NCBI GenBank assembly: GCA_033977485.1
Contig: CM066989.1
Coordinates: 35,218,595-35,282,594, forward strand
Source: Hydrangea macrophylla
Taxonomy: Eukaryota > Streptophyta > Magnoliopsida > Cornales > Hydrangeaceae
Length of the DNA: 64,000 nt
Reading direction: 5' to 3'
Both the position numbers and the translations under genes were made by a program. Within the stretch, counting starts at the first letter, position 1. Each line of letters begins with the position of its first letter. Below are positions 11,041-21,774 of the stretch, piece after piece. The notes under the pieces are model-generated. The model made no database searches, was not told the DNA's origin, and was given only the letters and a program-made list of their open reading frames with translations.

Positions 11041-14000
11041 TCTTGCGTAATCATTTCCAGGGCACATTCGAGGTCCTCCTCCAAAAGGAACAAATGAAAA
11101 AGGGGTCGGTCCATTTCCATCAAACCTGGATGGATCAAACTTCTCTGGATTATGAAAATACTGGGGGTCCTTATGTGTCGCGCTCGAAATCCAATGTAAC
11201 TGTGCACATTAAAAAGAAGCATAGCAAAGGTTTTTAGAACTCAAAAAAAAAGGAAAGAATAAAATTTCCTTCCCTTTTTTTCTGAAGAAGAAAGAAAAGT
11301 AACTTACTGCATTCAAAATTTCAATCTATTTCTCACCCTTTTCATATTCCTTCAATTTTTCTCCACTGTTTTCTTCTAAACTAAATAAAAAAGTACTTTT
11401 TGTGGTGTGTTTTTTTTTCTACACTAAATTAATGAACCAAACAGAGGCTAAAGAATACAGATATTAAAGTAAAGAATAAAAGAAAACACTACTAAAAAAA
11501 AATTTATTTTCCTTGTTTAGTATGAGGAAATTAGAAAATAAAGATTAATCATTTGATAAACAAACAACATTCCAATTCTTACTTTTGCTTTTGTTTTTTT
11601 TACATAAGTTTTTAGAACTTTTTGCTTCAACAGAAGAAGAAGAAGAAGAAGAAGAAGAAGAAGAAGAAAGAAAGAAAGAAGAAGAAAAAGTTGTGTTTAT
11701 ATTACCTTAAACCCCTTTGGAATCGTAAATCCAGCATAGGTGAATTCAATAATAGCCTCTCTGAATGTTCCAACTGATGGGGAGCGCAATCTCAAAACCT
11801 CACGGGCAACATTCCAGGAATATTTCATCTGTATTAGGTCATCCCAATTCAATAACGTTTCTGGTTCTTTTGACTTTGCTATCTCCATTTGCTCTAACAC
11901 CACAGGAACATTAAAGATAAGGATACATTTTCAGGTTCATATTTCTTCTAGGATGTCATATTTAGATTACTACTTCTTTCTTTCTTTATTTTTATTTATT
12001 AATTTTTTTTTTTTGGAGAGATTTAGAATACTTCTTCTACTAACGTTATTTAACCAATTAAATCAACTATCTCATTTTTTAATGACAATAAGCTTGTATA
12101 AAAGTAAGCGTAAATTATATAGACACCCTCTCATTTATTGACCTTTTTCACAAATACCCCTTAAACTAAAAATTCAATAAAATGACCCCTTCAACTATCA
12201 TTTTTCTTCTTATATTGACCCCTCAAATGCCCCCTCTCACATAGTGGAGGGGGTTAGCTTGTTGAGGTTTTTAGTTTACGGGCTATTTATTAGTTTATGG
12301 GTTTTTAGTCAACTGCTTTGAATAAATTGCAGAACAACGAATTTTGTTTTTGAATTAGTTCTGAAATAGTGCGACTTTTGTGATTTTTTTTTTTTTTTTT
12401 GTGGACAGACAGGGTGGAGCAAGGATTGTATTTAGGGGTTGGGATTGAATGAACTTGCATACAGTGATGACCATATATGGGAATTCGGGGATAACACCAT
12501 CAATGCGAATTTTTTTGGTCTAGTTATCCCTGTGTTTAGGTTAAATTTTTCTTAGTGTCATCCGTTTTCTTTTTCTTTTATTTTTTATTTTTTATTTTTT
12601 AATTCCATAACAAGGGTTGATCGCTTCTCACAATTTGAAATGTTTGAGTGATGGTAAAAAATTGGGAAGTACTAGGGAATATTGATGAGTTTACATATTT
12701 TAGGTGGGTTGAATTACAATTTGACAAACATACTATACATGTTTTTTTGAAAAAAAAAAAAAAAATTTGAGAGCGGTTGAATGAAGGAAAAGAAATGGAC
12801 CAAATATTTGGGGTGGGCTAGATCGCCATTGAACAAATAAAATATTTTATGTTCCTATCAATAAAATATATATGCATATATAGACAATGTTTAGTGAAAA
12901 ATCAGAACTTTCTTTCTTAAACTTTCCCTCCTGGTGGTTGAGCCAATTTCAATTTTTTTGTTCGACTTGAACAATATTGGATAGGGTTAAAAAGAGAAAT
13001 AAGAAAGATAATGCATCATTTCAAATATTGGGATGCGCTAAATTATAATTATATATCTATATATATTTGCATAAATTAGGGGCTATAGCCCGGAGAGGCC
13101 ACTAAAAGCTCCGTCCTTGTGAACAGTCGTCTATATTCAGTTTGGAAAACACTTGTGTGCAGTAAGAAATGTGCTGTTCAAACTGTGCCACACACAGTTT
13201 GAACAGTAAATTGGGCAGTTTTTTGAAAACTGCTTTTGCAAAAGCAGTTTTACTGTTCAAACTGTGTGTGGCACAGTTTGAACAGCACATTTCTTACTGC
13301 ACACAAGTGTTCTCCATTCAGTTTTGTGTTTCGATTAGTTTCTATTTTAAAATACCTGATTGTGGTTGTATTAGATCAATGCTAAAGCTTGATAAAATCT
13401 TTTGGAATGAGACCGGATAAAAAATACAGTATATCTATTGGTCAGAGTATGTGACATAATTTAGGATTTGGATAAAGATGCCAGTAATTTATAAAATAAG
13501 GGATAAAAATTTAATTGAGTGCTGAAAGATTACTCACTTCCACCGCAAATGTAAAATCATAGAATTAAGAAGTTAATATTTTTTACTTTTCCAAATGAAC
13601 ATTAACATCACCATACGAAGTTCGCTTCTAAAAGTTGTTCAAAAAGTCTATTCCCCAAAAATTTTCGTTTTCATTTTATTTTATTTTATTAAATTCCCAA
13701 AGATTTCCTAGTGTTAGGGATGTAAAAAAAGCTTGGCCCAACAGGCAACTCGAAGTCCAGGCCGAAAAATAGGGCCTTAAGCCCGGCCCAAGCCCGAGGT
13801 AGGGCCAGCCCGGTCCTAGGCCCTTACATCCCCGGGTAGGGCTTGGGCCTATCTCTTGAAGCCCGACCCGGTCAGGCCCGACCCAAAGCCTAGCCCAAGG
13901 CCCGACCCGATCTAACCAGACTTGAAGCCCGGCCCGATCAAGCCGAGGAGCTTTCCAACAATTAATTTTTTTGCCATTTCCAAGAGTTTATAATAATTAA

Positions 14001-16627
14001 AATTGCAAGTGAAAAAATTTATAGGATTGCCAACTTGTGAGTAAATTGAGTAATGTTATGCTTTCAAAATTTTGTATCTCAAATGATTCCCAAAAATATG
14101 TGATAATGAGCCTACTTTGATTGGACAATGTTGAAGTGGTCCTACCATTATTGAAGGCGGTCCCACTACCACTTGTGTTTGGAAACCATTTAGGAAAAAA
14201 AGCATAGTATTACTCGAATAATTGAAGGATGTAATACAATTATACATAGGAGTAATGCCAAATTTGGGGAGTAATCATTTTTTTTTTAATTTCTTTTAAT
14301 AAAAGATAATGATTTTTATTTTATTTATTTAATTAGACTCTAACCATTTATATCTTCCGTTACTTTTTCACTTGTTTACATATTCATAATGTCTTTACAT
14401 ATCTTACAAAAGTAATAAATTAAAAAATAAAAAAATAAAAAAAAGACAACTTAGACCCGGCTCTATACGGTCTGAGACCAGAGCCTTAAACCCAGCCCGA
14501 GGTCCTAAGCCTGGCCCAAGGCCCTGGGCCCTCGGATAGGGCCTAGAGCATGAACCCTCTAGCTTGACCCGGTCCGAAAGAGAGAAGGAGCTCGTGGGCC
14601 AAAGCTCAAGCCCGATCAATGTCGGACCGGGCCGGACCAGGCCCGACGGGCCATTTTGACATCCCTGCCTATCGTTCTCTAAAATTTTCCAAACCTATTT
14701 ACCTGAACTGACTTTGACACCCAGCCATTAAGCCGATGATTTACTTATTTCTAAAAATAAAATTTTGTGCTTATTTAGTGACTTCCTCTGGTTTTCCTTG
14801 GTATGAGGTTGTTCGAAACTTTTGACAACATTGTCTCAGTCACCAATCTCTGTGGATAATTTATTTAGAAAAGACTTCTAAATGAAACATTTTTTTGATT
14901 TGGAAAACTAAAACTCTTTCTTTAATTAAAAAAAATGAAAAAATTATGATTAGATTTATTCAAAACTGCAATTGACATATCAACAAGTAAAGAGTTTTGG
15001 AGTGCCAAACCTGTGTAATCATTTTCCTTCCAATTTATCCCCCAAACTCTACAATGCCCACAGAATGAATATTCTAGCAATTAGGTTAGTATAGGGAGCA
15101 GAGCGAAGTTGATCTATTGTTTCTTTGAGTTCGGCTTGGGTTCAACAAATTTGGAAATTCGAGCTGGAATTGTTTATATGTTAAACAAGCAGAGTTTGAG
15201 CCGAGCTTACGTAAGCTTGAACTTAGCTTGTTTAGCAAATGAATCTGAAAATTCAGTCTTCATCTTTTCAGGCTTGATCTTGACTCTATAAATGAGTCGA
15301 ACTTATGAATTCTCTGAAACTACACAGTTTTTTAATGGATGTATGTATGCAAGTCGGTATACAAGCCCTTTATTAAACCTATTCATAAAATTTTTCATAT
15401 GCCTTATTTAAATGTATTAACGGGCTCTTTCTAGCCAAGTTTGTGTGTGAATTGTCTATTATAAAAGTCTTAAATTTAGGGTTGGTTTTTTTTACCAAAC
15501 TAGCCGAGCGACACGCTACTGGGAACCTATAGGCACTAAGTTTGCTCCGGCGACATGGCTTTGGAACAGTGGCTATAGTCAGACCACCTCATGATATATA
15601 ATAGCTAATTAATTATCAAGAAAAGTAAATTTTTTTTTTCTTTCTTACCTCGTAGGACCTCATGGTACACATGAGGAAGCTCAGTCAGGTACTTCATAAT
15701 GCACTTCAATGTAGTATTCATATTGTCAAAGCTTGCAAATATCAAACCTTGAATAGTGGTGGCAATGTCAAAATCTTCAAAAAACTGGCCGTTCGCACCT
15801 TTTGTTAGAAGCATGTGGTATAACAGATCTTGTGTTGGTGATGCCGTGTTTTCTAAAATATCAATCTTTCGTTGCTTTATAATATCTGTAACAACCTCAG
15901 TCATCAACTTTGATGCTCTTATACCACGATTAAAAGTTGTACCTGGCAAATTAACTGGCAGTGAACTTACCCCAGCTGTCAAATCATCCAAAAGGAGGGA
16001 AAATTCTTCAATCTTCTTGTGATCATCAACACTTAAAAATGACAAAAGCGCCAAATTTAATGTGTACTTCCTAACCTCGATACCAACCATATTTTCTTCA
16101 CGATCCCATGTCGTTTCCAAATGATCTCTCATTACAGAATCCATTTTACCAACGAGTTTCTGAAGACCCGCGCCCTTTATAAAATGTGTGATCATTTTTT
16201 TTGTATGCTTAATAAAACTTTCTTGATCGTTGTTCAAGGTTGAGACAGATTTGGGAAATAGTTTCTCGATATGTGGTGGAAACCAAACTTGGACTAACTT
16301 TCGCTCGTTATTGAAAAGGAATTTGTTTCCCTCAGCGCCAGAAAAGATTGCAACAGGATGCCCAAGCAATGATGTTTTGAAAACTTTGGAAGAGTATTTG
16401 CTAATCCTATCCGTTACAAAATTATGAATAACACCATTTTTGTGCTTTGAAATGTAATCTATGGTTTCACCTATGAGAGGCCAACCTGTGCTTCCTGGTG
16501 GGAGTGGAAGTTTCTCATTAATAGGATTCCCAGTGGTAACTTGTTGGATCTTGGGTTTGTAAATGAGACATAAATATATGAATGTAGAAAGAGAGAGAAA
16601 CAATGATATGAAGAAGAAAAACTCCAT
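10951..16627 (-). CDS. Cytochrome P450, CYP716-like, three exons, C-terminus altered
   Basis: By eye the exons are 16627-15649, 11893-11706 and 11199-10951, joined by GT-AG introns in phases 1 and 0, giving about 471 residues. An upstream in-frame ATG at 16651 is possible. Exon 1 has an N-terminal membrane anchor (about residues 1-24) and a proline-rich hinge ([16 protein letters not shown]). Exon 2 carries the ExxR motif (EVLR). Exon 3 has the PERF-like FDPSRF and the heme loop [13 protein letters not shown] with its Cys ligand. The overall pattern matches the CYP716 family, ER-bound oxidases of triterpenes (for example at amyrin C-28); the substrate here is unknown. The I-helix segment reads [10 protein letters not shown], where relatives usually have a G-G-H-D-T-type motif, so the usual threonine after Asp is Asn. 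The end is truncated: a 60-bp tandem duplication replaces the normal LPIQLRPH-type tail, which remains unread downstream. The gene may be functional with a changed tail, or a young pseudogene. Confidence 0.8.
11636..11695. repeat. (GAA)n microsatellite in P450 intron 2
   Basis: About 40 bp of GAA units grading into GAAA units, close to the 5' end of intron 2 (the intron spans 11200-11705). Likely length-polymorphic. Confidence 0.85.
13135..13324. mobile_element. Foldback MITE with 9-bp target duplication (Mutator-type)
   Basis: The element is 13144-13315 (172 bp). Its two arms of about 75 bp are near-perfect inverted repeats starting GG(A/G)(A/G)AACACTTGTGTGCAG. It is flanked by ATTCAGTTT at 13135-13143 and 13316-13324. 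A 9-bp duplication suggests mobilisation by a Mutator-like transposase. The short ORFs on both strands here are by-products of the hairpin. Confidence 0.85.
13715..14667. mobile_element. Non-autonomous hAT-type element rich in GCCCG/GGCCC
   Basis: The termini are TAGGGATGT... and ...ACATCCCTG (imperfect inverted repeats). The flanking 8-mers CCTAGTGT (13707-13714) and CCTATCGT (14668-14675) match at six of eight positions. Both ends are dense in GGCCCGA/TCGGGCC motifs, and the centre is AT-rich and carries another MITE. The ends resemble those of the better-supported hAT-type element at 44834-45321. Confidence 0.65.
14048..14215. mobile_element. Small MITE nested in the hAT-type element
   Basis: The inverted ends are GAGTAATGTTATGCTTT (14048 onward) and the reverse complement of GAGTAATACTATGCTTT (ending at 14215). 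I could not fix a target duplication. The length is about 168 bp and there is no coding content. Confidence 0.5.
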
Positions 16628-16707
16628 TTCGCTCAGTGTATCAGCATACAAGAGTTCTTCTATTTTGGTAGTGATAATGGTGAGATCTTGGAATGATATG
16701 AAGCCGT

Positions 16708-16717
16708 GATATATAAG
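16708..16717 (-). promoter_or_regulatory. Candidate TATA box of the P450 gene
   Basis: The minus strand reads CTTATATATC, about 80 bp upstream of the preferred ATG at 16627. No other TATA-like site stands out in the first 200 bp. Confidence 0.5.
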
Positions 16718-16895
16718 TGGATGAAGAATATTCGATATTTCATTTTCTTTTGGGTTGTAAGTTTTTTTACTCTGTGGTTTATCCCCAAATTAGGTTTCCA
16801 ATTTATGAATTGCATTCATTGCTATATCAAATGGGAACCAAATCTTAGATACAAATTTGGAATCTATAATATTGTTATTACTCCTTCCATCCTTC

Positions 16896-17086
16896 AAAAA
16901 TTATGAGTAATTCTTTGGTGACAACTTTCATACAACTTTCACACAACCTCCTAAAAGATGTGTCTATCTCTCTCATGTATCACTGTGGGGTCCAGTGACA
17001 TCACAGGAGAGAGATAGACACGTCTTTTTAGGAGGTTGTATGAAAGTTGTATAAAAGTTGTTACCAAAGAATTATTCAAAAATTAT
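16896..17086. mobile_element. Foldback MITE upstream of the P450 gene, 9-bp target duplication
   Basis: The element is 16905-17077 (173 bp). Its arms start GAGTAATTCTTTGGTGACAAC and are inverted over most of their length. The loop is about gtatcactgtggggtccagtgac. It is flanked by AAAAATTAT at 16896-16904 and 17078-17086. It sits about 180 bp upstream of the putative P450 TATA box, so it could affect expression or attract small RNAs. Confidence 0.8.
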
Positions 17087-17132
17087 TCACCTTTCTTTTA
17101 AAAATAAGTGTTCAATTTTGAAAGTCAACTAA

Positions 17133-18038
17133 CGGCCCGTTTGGTTCATGGATTCTTAGGGTGGATTTTGATTCCACCCGAAGATTACTAGTAATCTTAA
17201 AATAAATCGTTGTTTGGTTAATGGAATATTTAATAATTGTGGGTCCCACTGGATTTAGAATCCACCCAAAGGTGAAAAATAGGGTGGATTCTAAATCCTA
17301 ACTTGGAGGTGGTATTCCTAAGGATTACTGGAGTTTTGATTTACCATTTTCATAATACCTAAACTAGCCTTTATTAGACTATTAAACAAACAAATAATGT
17401 GATCATAACAAATTTATGATTATAATTATAATTATTTTCTAAAATGGAGAGATTGGTAGATTAGATTGTTTATGATGATTTCTTATGCTTGAAACATTAT
17501 ATTTGATGTTAGTTTAATGACTTAATTCAAATTTTGGTTGCCAAATGTTAATGATTGAAAAGTCTATATGATATTACAATAACTACATATTTCGCATATT
17601 GTGATTTGTAAGTTAGACTTATGCATATTTTATGCTTAAAAATATAATATATCTTTTGTTATTATACAAATATATTTTAACTACATGTAATAGTTTAGAC
17701 TCATGCTCATGTCTTAATTACTCTATTTATCTCATTTTTATGTGTCATTGATTTTTAGAGTTATACCATTTTTTTTAATCACCCTCCATTTTTAGAGGGT
17801 TGACAATTTGATTTTAACTCATACATTCTTTTAGCATTCAAGGGTAGCTTAGGTATTTTACAATATTTTCATTTCATTTTCCTTGACCCAACCAAACACT
17901 GGAATCTAAATCCAGCTATAATTCTACTGGTAAACCAAACATTCGGCAGAGATTCAGATTCCTGGTAAAATGATTACTAGTATTATGATTCCTAGTAATC
18001 AGAATCCACCTAAAATAATCTGTGAACCAAACGGACCG
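17133..18038. mobile_element. Non-autonomous PIF/Harbinger-type element
   Basis: The terminal inverted repeats are CGGCCCGTTTGGTTCA at 17133 and its partner TGAACCAAACGGACCG ending at 18038. Both sides carry the trinucleotide TAA (17130-17132 and 18039-18041), the TWA target typical of PIF/Harbinger elements. The 906-bp interior is AT-rich without ORFs, and subterminal GGTGGATTYTGATT-like words recur at both ends. Confidence 0.8.
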
Positions 18039-18041
18039 TAA

Positions 18042-18837
18042 GAATTTTTCATAACTTTCTATAAGAGCAACTCCAACAATGATATTCTTTTCGGCTAGCT
18101 ATTTTAATCAAAAATTATTTTAGTTATTCACGATTTGTTCTTTAATTGCAGCAGTGCTATTCAATAATTACATAATCATCTTATTTTATTACATTTTGTA
18201 TATTGGAATTTGTGCCAATTCATATTGAAATATATTCAAAGGCTAAGATTTAGAGAGAGAAGATGAATAGTCATTTCTTGCACAATAAATCTAACTTGTA
18301 AAAAAGTTAGAAGTTAAAATAACTAGTTATATACCTAGTGTGTTGGAGCTCAAAATCTCCCTCTTGACTATAGCTATTTTGATTGAGATGTTAAAATAGT
18401 TAGCCTTACAATAAAAAACAACTACCATTTATGTGTGTTCGAAAATGAGTAGAAAAGTCTAACTGTCGGTCCAATTGAATTAAACTATTTCTTCGGATTA
18501 CTACTCCATAGCTACAGGTAAATTTATCAAATGCTAATGACATATGACTATTTTTTATTTAAATCTATTCAAATTAAGATATTGGTGAGGGGTTTCAACT
18601 ATGTCAAAAGTACTCTCAGCCAAAAAAATAAAAAAAAACTACGTCAGAAACTACCCGGGATTTAAAATTTCCCGAGGTTTTGGGACAGGTTCAACCAAAT
18701 GACTAGAGCCAATCACCAAACACACACAAACAATCATAGTGTAAAAAATGTTGTTAAAGAATTACTAATTAAAGTAGAGTTCTATTAAAAATAGTAACGG
18801 TCTGATCAAGATGTCAAGATTGATGTACAAGGCAAAT
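18042..18837. other. Intergenic stretch without recognised genes
   Basis: AT-rich sequence between two DNA transposons. It contains GAGCAACTCCAACA (near 18065) and a later GTGTTGGAGCTC (near 18342), which could be remnants of one MITE. No coding potential was seen. Confidence 0.4.
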
Positions 18838-18840
18838 TGG

Positions 18841-20466
18841 CACTACAACAAAAATAGCCTATAGAGACATTTATTTTGAGACAAAAAATAAAAGTGTCTT
18901 TAGATGTTACTTGTAATGACACATAATTTTTCGTCTCTACAAAAGAAAATAATTGTCTTTAAAAGTGACTTGTAATGACACATAATTTTTTGTCTCTACA
19001 AACGAAAATAATTGTCTTTAGAAGTTACTTATAAGGACATATGATTTTTGATTTATAAAAAAGTAAATAAGTGTCTTTAGAAATTCCATGTAAGGACATA
19101 TAATTGTTCGTCTCTAAAAAAAAAAACTATGACTTTAGAAGTTACTTGAAAAACACATAATTTCCTGTCTGTACAAAAGAAAATAAGTATATTCAAAAGT
19201 ACAAAATAAAGACATTTATTAATTTTTTTCTTTATAAAGAGAAAATTATCTCAATAAACAAGAAAAAAATTAACATAACAAGAAAAACGGCATATCCCCG
19301 TGTTTAATAGTATACCTTTAATTACCAGTATTTATTTATTTTTAAATAAGTGTTGTTCATTGCCAAGATTTTAAAGAGCACTCACAAATACCAGCACTTG
19401 GTAGTTAAATGCCGATACTTAACATTATTTTCATATAAAATACCGATAATTAGCGGCGTTTGTAAACCAATGTCGTTAATTAACAGTATTTGAAATTTAA
19501 ACGTTTGCCCTCTGTCCTACCTTAATAAAACGTCGGTATTTCTGTCAAATTTTTCTAATCTTTAATGTTATTTAAGGATGAAGGACAACACAAGAGAAAA
19601 TATACAGCTCAATTTAGGGTAGTTTTCACTTTATTATTGCGATAGCTTTGAAATTGCTTTTGTCAGAATAGATTATAATAGTTGTGGTGTTTGAATAATG
19701 AATTGTAAAAGTGGTTACGGTGGAAGAATAAATTATGTAGGTGTTTGGTGACATAAAAATAAGGTGACTTTAAATGTCCAAAAAACAATTATGCCCCTGG
19801 ACTGTATTGAATACATAGTTATTTTAAATAGTTCTTCATATTATTAATTTTAATAAAAATTAATTAAATAAATGTATTCGATAATAATAACAATAGTAAT
19901 ATATAATATAAAAATAAGTAAATATATTAGTAATATAAAATATATTACTACTGGTGTTTAATACTTTAAATATATGTGAATAGTACATGATTTTATTATA
20001 TGCAAATAAATAATTTTTGTACTTATAGTTGAAAGTTGGCTACTTGGTCAAGCGGATTCAAGACTGCAACATATTCAAGGAAGTGTTAAGTTCAAAACTT
20101 GGTAGACTGTTAGGAAAAAAAATTGTTGCAATTTCTAGTGACACTCATAGCGACACAAAAATAAATATGTGTTAGTAAAACTAGCTTCTAGTGACAGTTC
20201 TAATGACACTTTCTTTATGTCGTTAGTCACGATTATGTCACTTCAAAAGTAACATTTAGTGACACTTTTAATGACAAATTTTTTTCTGTCGTTATAGAGT
20301 AACCTTTACCGACAGTTTTACCAACACTTGGGTAAGTGTCTCAACAAGTCTTAGCGACAGCACCTATTATGACACTTAAGTAAGTGTTGGTAAAATAACT
20401 AGTGACATATTTTATGACCTATTGCAACACTTTTTTCTGTCTTAAAAAGCCTATTTTGTTGTAGTG
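18841..20466. mobile_element. Non-autonomous CACTA-type element
   Basis: The ends are CACTACAACAAAAATAGCCT at 18841 and the reverse complement of CACTACAACAAAATAGGCT ending at 20466. They are flanked by TGG (18838-18840 and 20467-20469), a 3-bp target duplication typical of CACTA (EnSpm). Subterminal zones carry many short repeats such as GTGACAC/TAATGACAC and GTCTTTAGA. The 1.6-kb length and lack of an ORF mean it relied on a transposase made elsewhere. Confidence 0.85.
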
Positions 20467-20469
20467 TGG

Positions 20470-21132
20470 TAAGCAAAAAGGCAAAAAAATAAAAAATTTA
20501 ATAAACAAAGGAAAAATGGGTGTGTGATCATCCAAGCCTCCAAGGTAACAAATTCATGTCAAACTTAACCAGCATACCAATCTTATACTAACCAAATTGT
20601 CTACCCATTTGGTTCTTACCAGATGAATGGGTGCACACATGAGTATGAAAGGAGTTTTCTTTAGTTGGGGAGAGACCGAATCTGGTTTGGTTCGTTATTG
20701 TGTATGGCTGTTAGGTAATTGGGGTTCCTAATTGTTTGTCTTTACCAAAGCAGACCATAAGTATATTCATTAGCCTGAAAGTTAAGTATTTTTCTTGAAG
20801 GTTCTTGAAATGTGTATCCCAGATCTTGTTTAGATTGGAACTCGCATCCCAAGGTGTTTGTGCAGCAAATTTGTGCTAGACAAGTACAATGTAGGCTTTG
20901 CTGTTACAATGGTTGAATGTATATACATTCAGCCTTCAGCCTTGTATATGCTGCATTTATTAAGGACAATGTCCTTGGTCCATGCAATGTTATGGGCTCA
21001 TTTTAATATTCGAAAGCTGACGGATTTAAGGCAAAGTGTTTCAAGGTTGTAAGTGTGGTCATTTGTGGGTCCCAACGTGGAATGCCTTATACAAGACTTT
21101 TGGTGGTATACGATGCAGAGTTTACAGCTTGT
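20470..21132. other. Intergenic stretch between the CACTA element and the MULE
   Basis: About 660 bp with one 64-codon ORF (20858-21052) that has no recognisable family. Nothing else could be supported. Confidence 0.4.
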
Positions 21133-21142
21133 ATGAGTTATG
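21133..21142. repeat. MULE target-site duplication ATGAGTTATG (left)
   Basis: The same ten bases occur at 44537-44546 just outside the right terminal repeat. Mutator-like elements usually make duplications of 8-11 bp. Confidence 0.85.
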
Positions 21143-21471
21143 GAGTTGTTTCCGTAAATATTGTAATTTTAACACTTAATTAATTAACTAGGGCGTTTTG
21201 AAACTTAAAGACAGAAATATAGTGTATCGTCTTTACTAATAACGACTCTAAAGAGTCGTCTTTTCTAAAAACGACTTTAAAAATAAAATCGGTTTTAGTA
21301 ATACCGATTTTAAGTAAATCCCTTTTTTTACTTTCTACGAAAATAATAGTTTCTGGGAAAAAAGAAAAATGGTTATTAGTCGGTTTTACAATTAACGACT
21401 TTAAGAAAGTCAGTTCTTGTAAAAACGACTATACAGAGTCGTCATTACCATAAACGACTTAATATAAAAAT
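21143..21471. repeat. MULE left terminal inverted repeat
   Basis: This matches the reverse complement of 44209-44536 nearly base for base. It includes several self-complementary words such as CGACTCTAAAGAGTCG and AAATCGGTTTTAGTAATACCGATTT. Similar hairpin units continue inward to about 21615. Confidence 0.85.
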
Positions 21472-21774
21472 CGTCACGACTTTAAAGTCGGTTTTACTAA
21501 AACCGATTTTAAGTCTAATTGCTCTGTGTGATCAGAGAGAGTTGTCAATCAAATGGCAGGCTGGAAAAAGTTCCGCCACCCTAAAGTCGGTTTTAGGAAA
21601 AACGACTTTAGGTGTATATCTCTCTTCTTCTACTTCTTCTTCCTCCTCCTTGTTCGATATTTTCCTTGTAGCGTTATTAAATTTCCTTCTGATCTTCTCT
21701 ACTTCTTCCTCTTGTTCGATATTTTCCTTATACCCCTTGTTGTGATTTTTCTCTAAAATTTCCTTCATTAGACA

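Larger units (their letters stand above)
11894..15648 (-). other. P450 intron 1, 3.8 kb, transposon-loaded
   Basis: The intron is bounded by GTAAG at 15648 and ...GTGTTAG at 11894. It is very AT-rich with T and A homopolymers near 12000, 12390 and 12740. It contains a foldback MITE (13144-13315) and a hAT-type element (13715-14667). Nothing coding was seen between 11900 and 13100 or between 14680 and 15600. Confidence 0.7.

Noticed and set aside
13102..13420. Mirrored Cys-rich ORFs ([12 protein letters not shown]) on both strands
   Set aside because: Both are translations of the two arms of a foldback MITE.
18065..18352. Possible MITE with GAGCAACTCCAACA and TGTTGGAGCTC ends
   Set aside because: The ends match only partly and no target duplication could be fixed, so it is not listed as an element.
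20858..21052. 64-codon plus-strand ORF between transposons
   Set aside because: No family resemblance, no promoter or splice context, and a length expected by chance.
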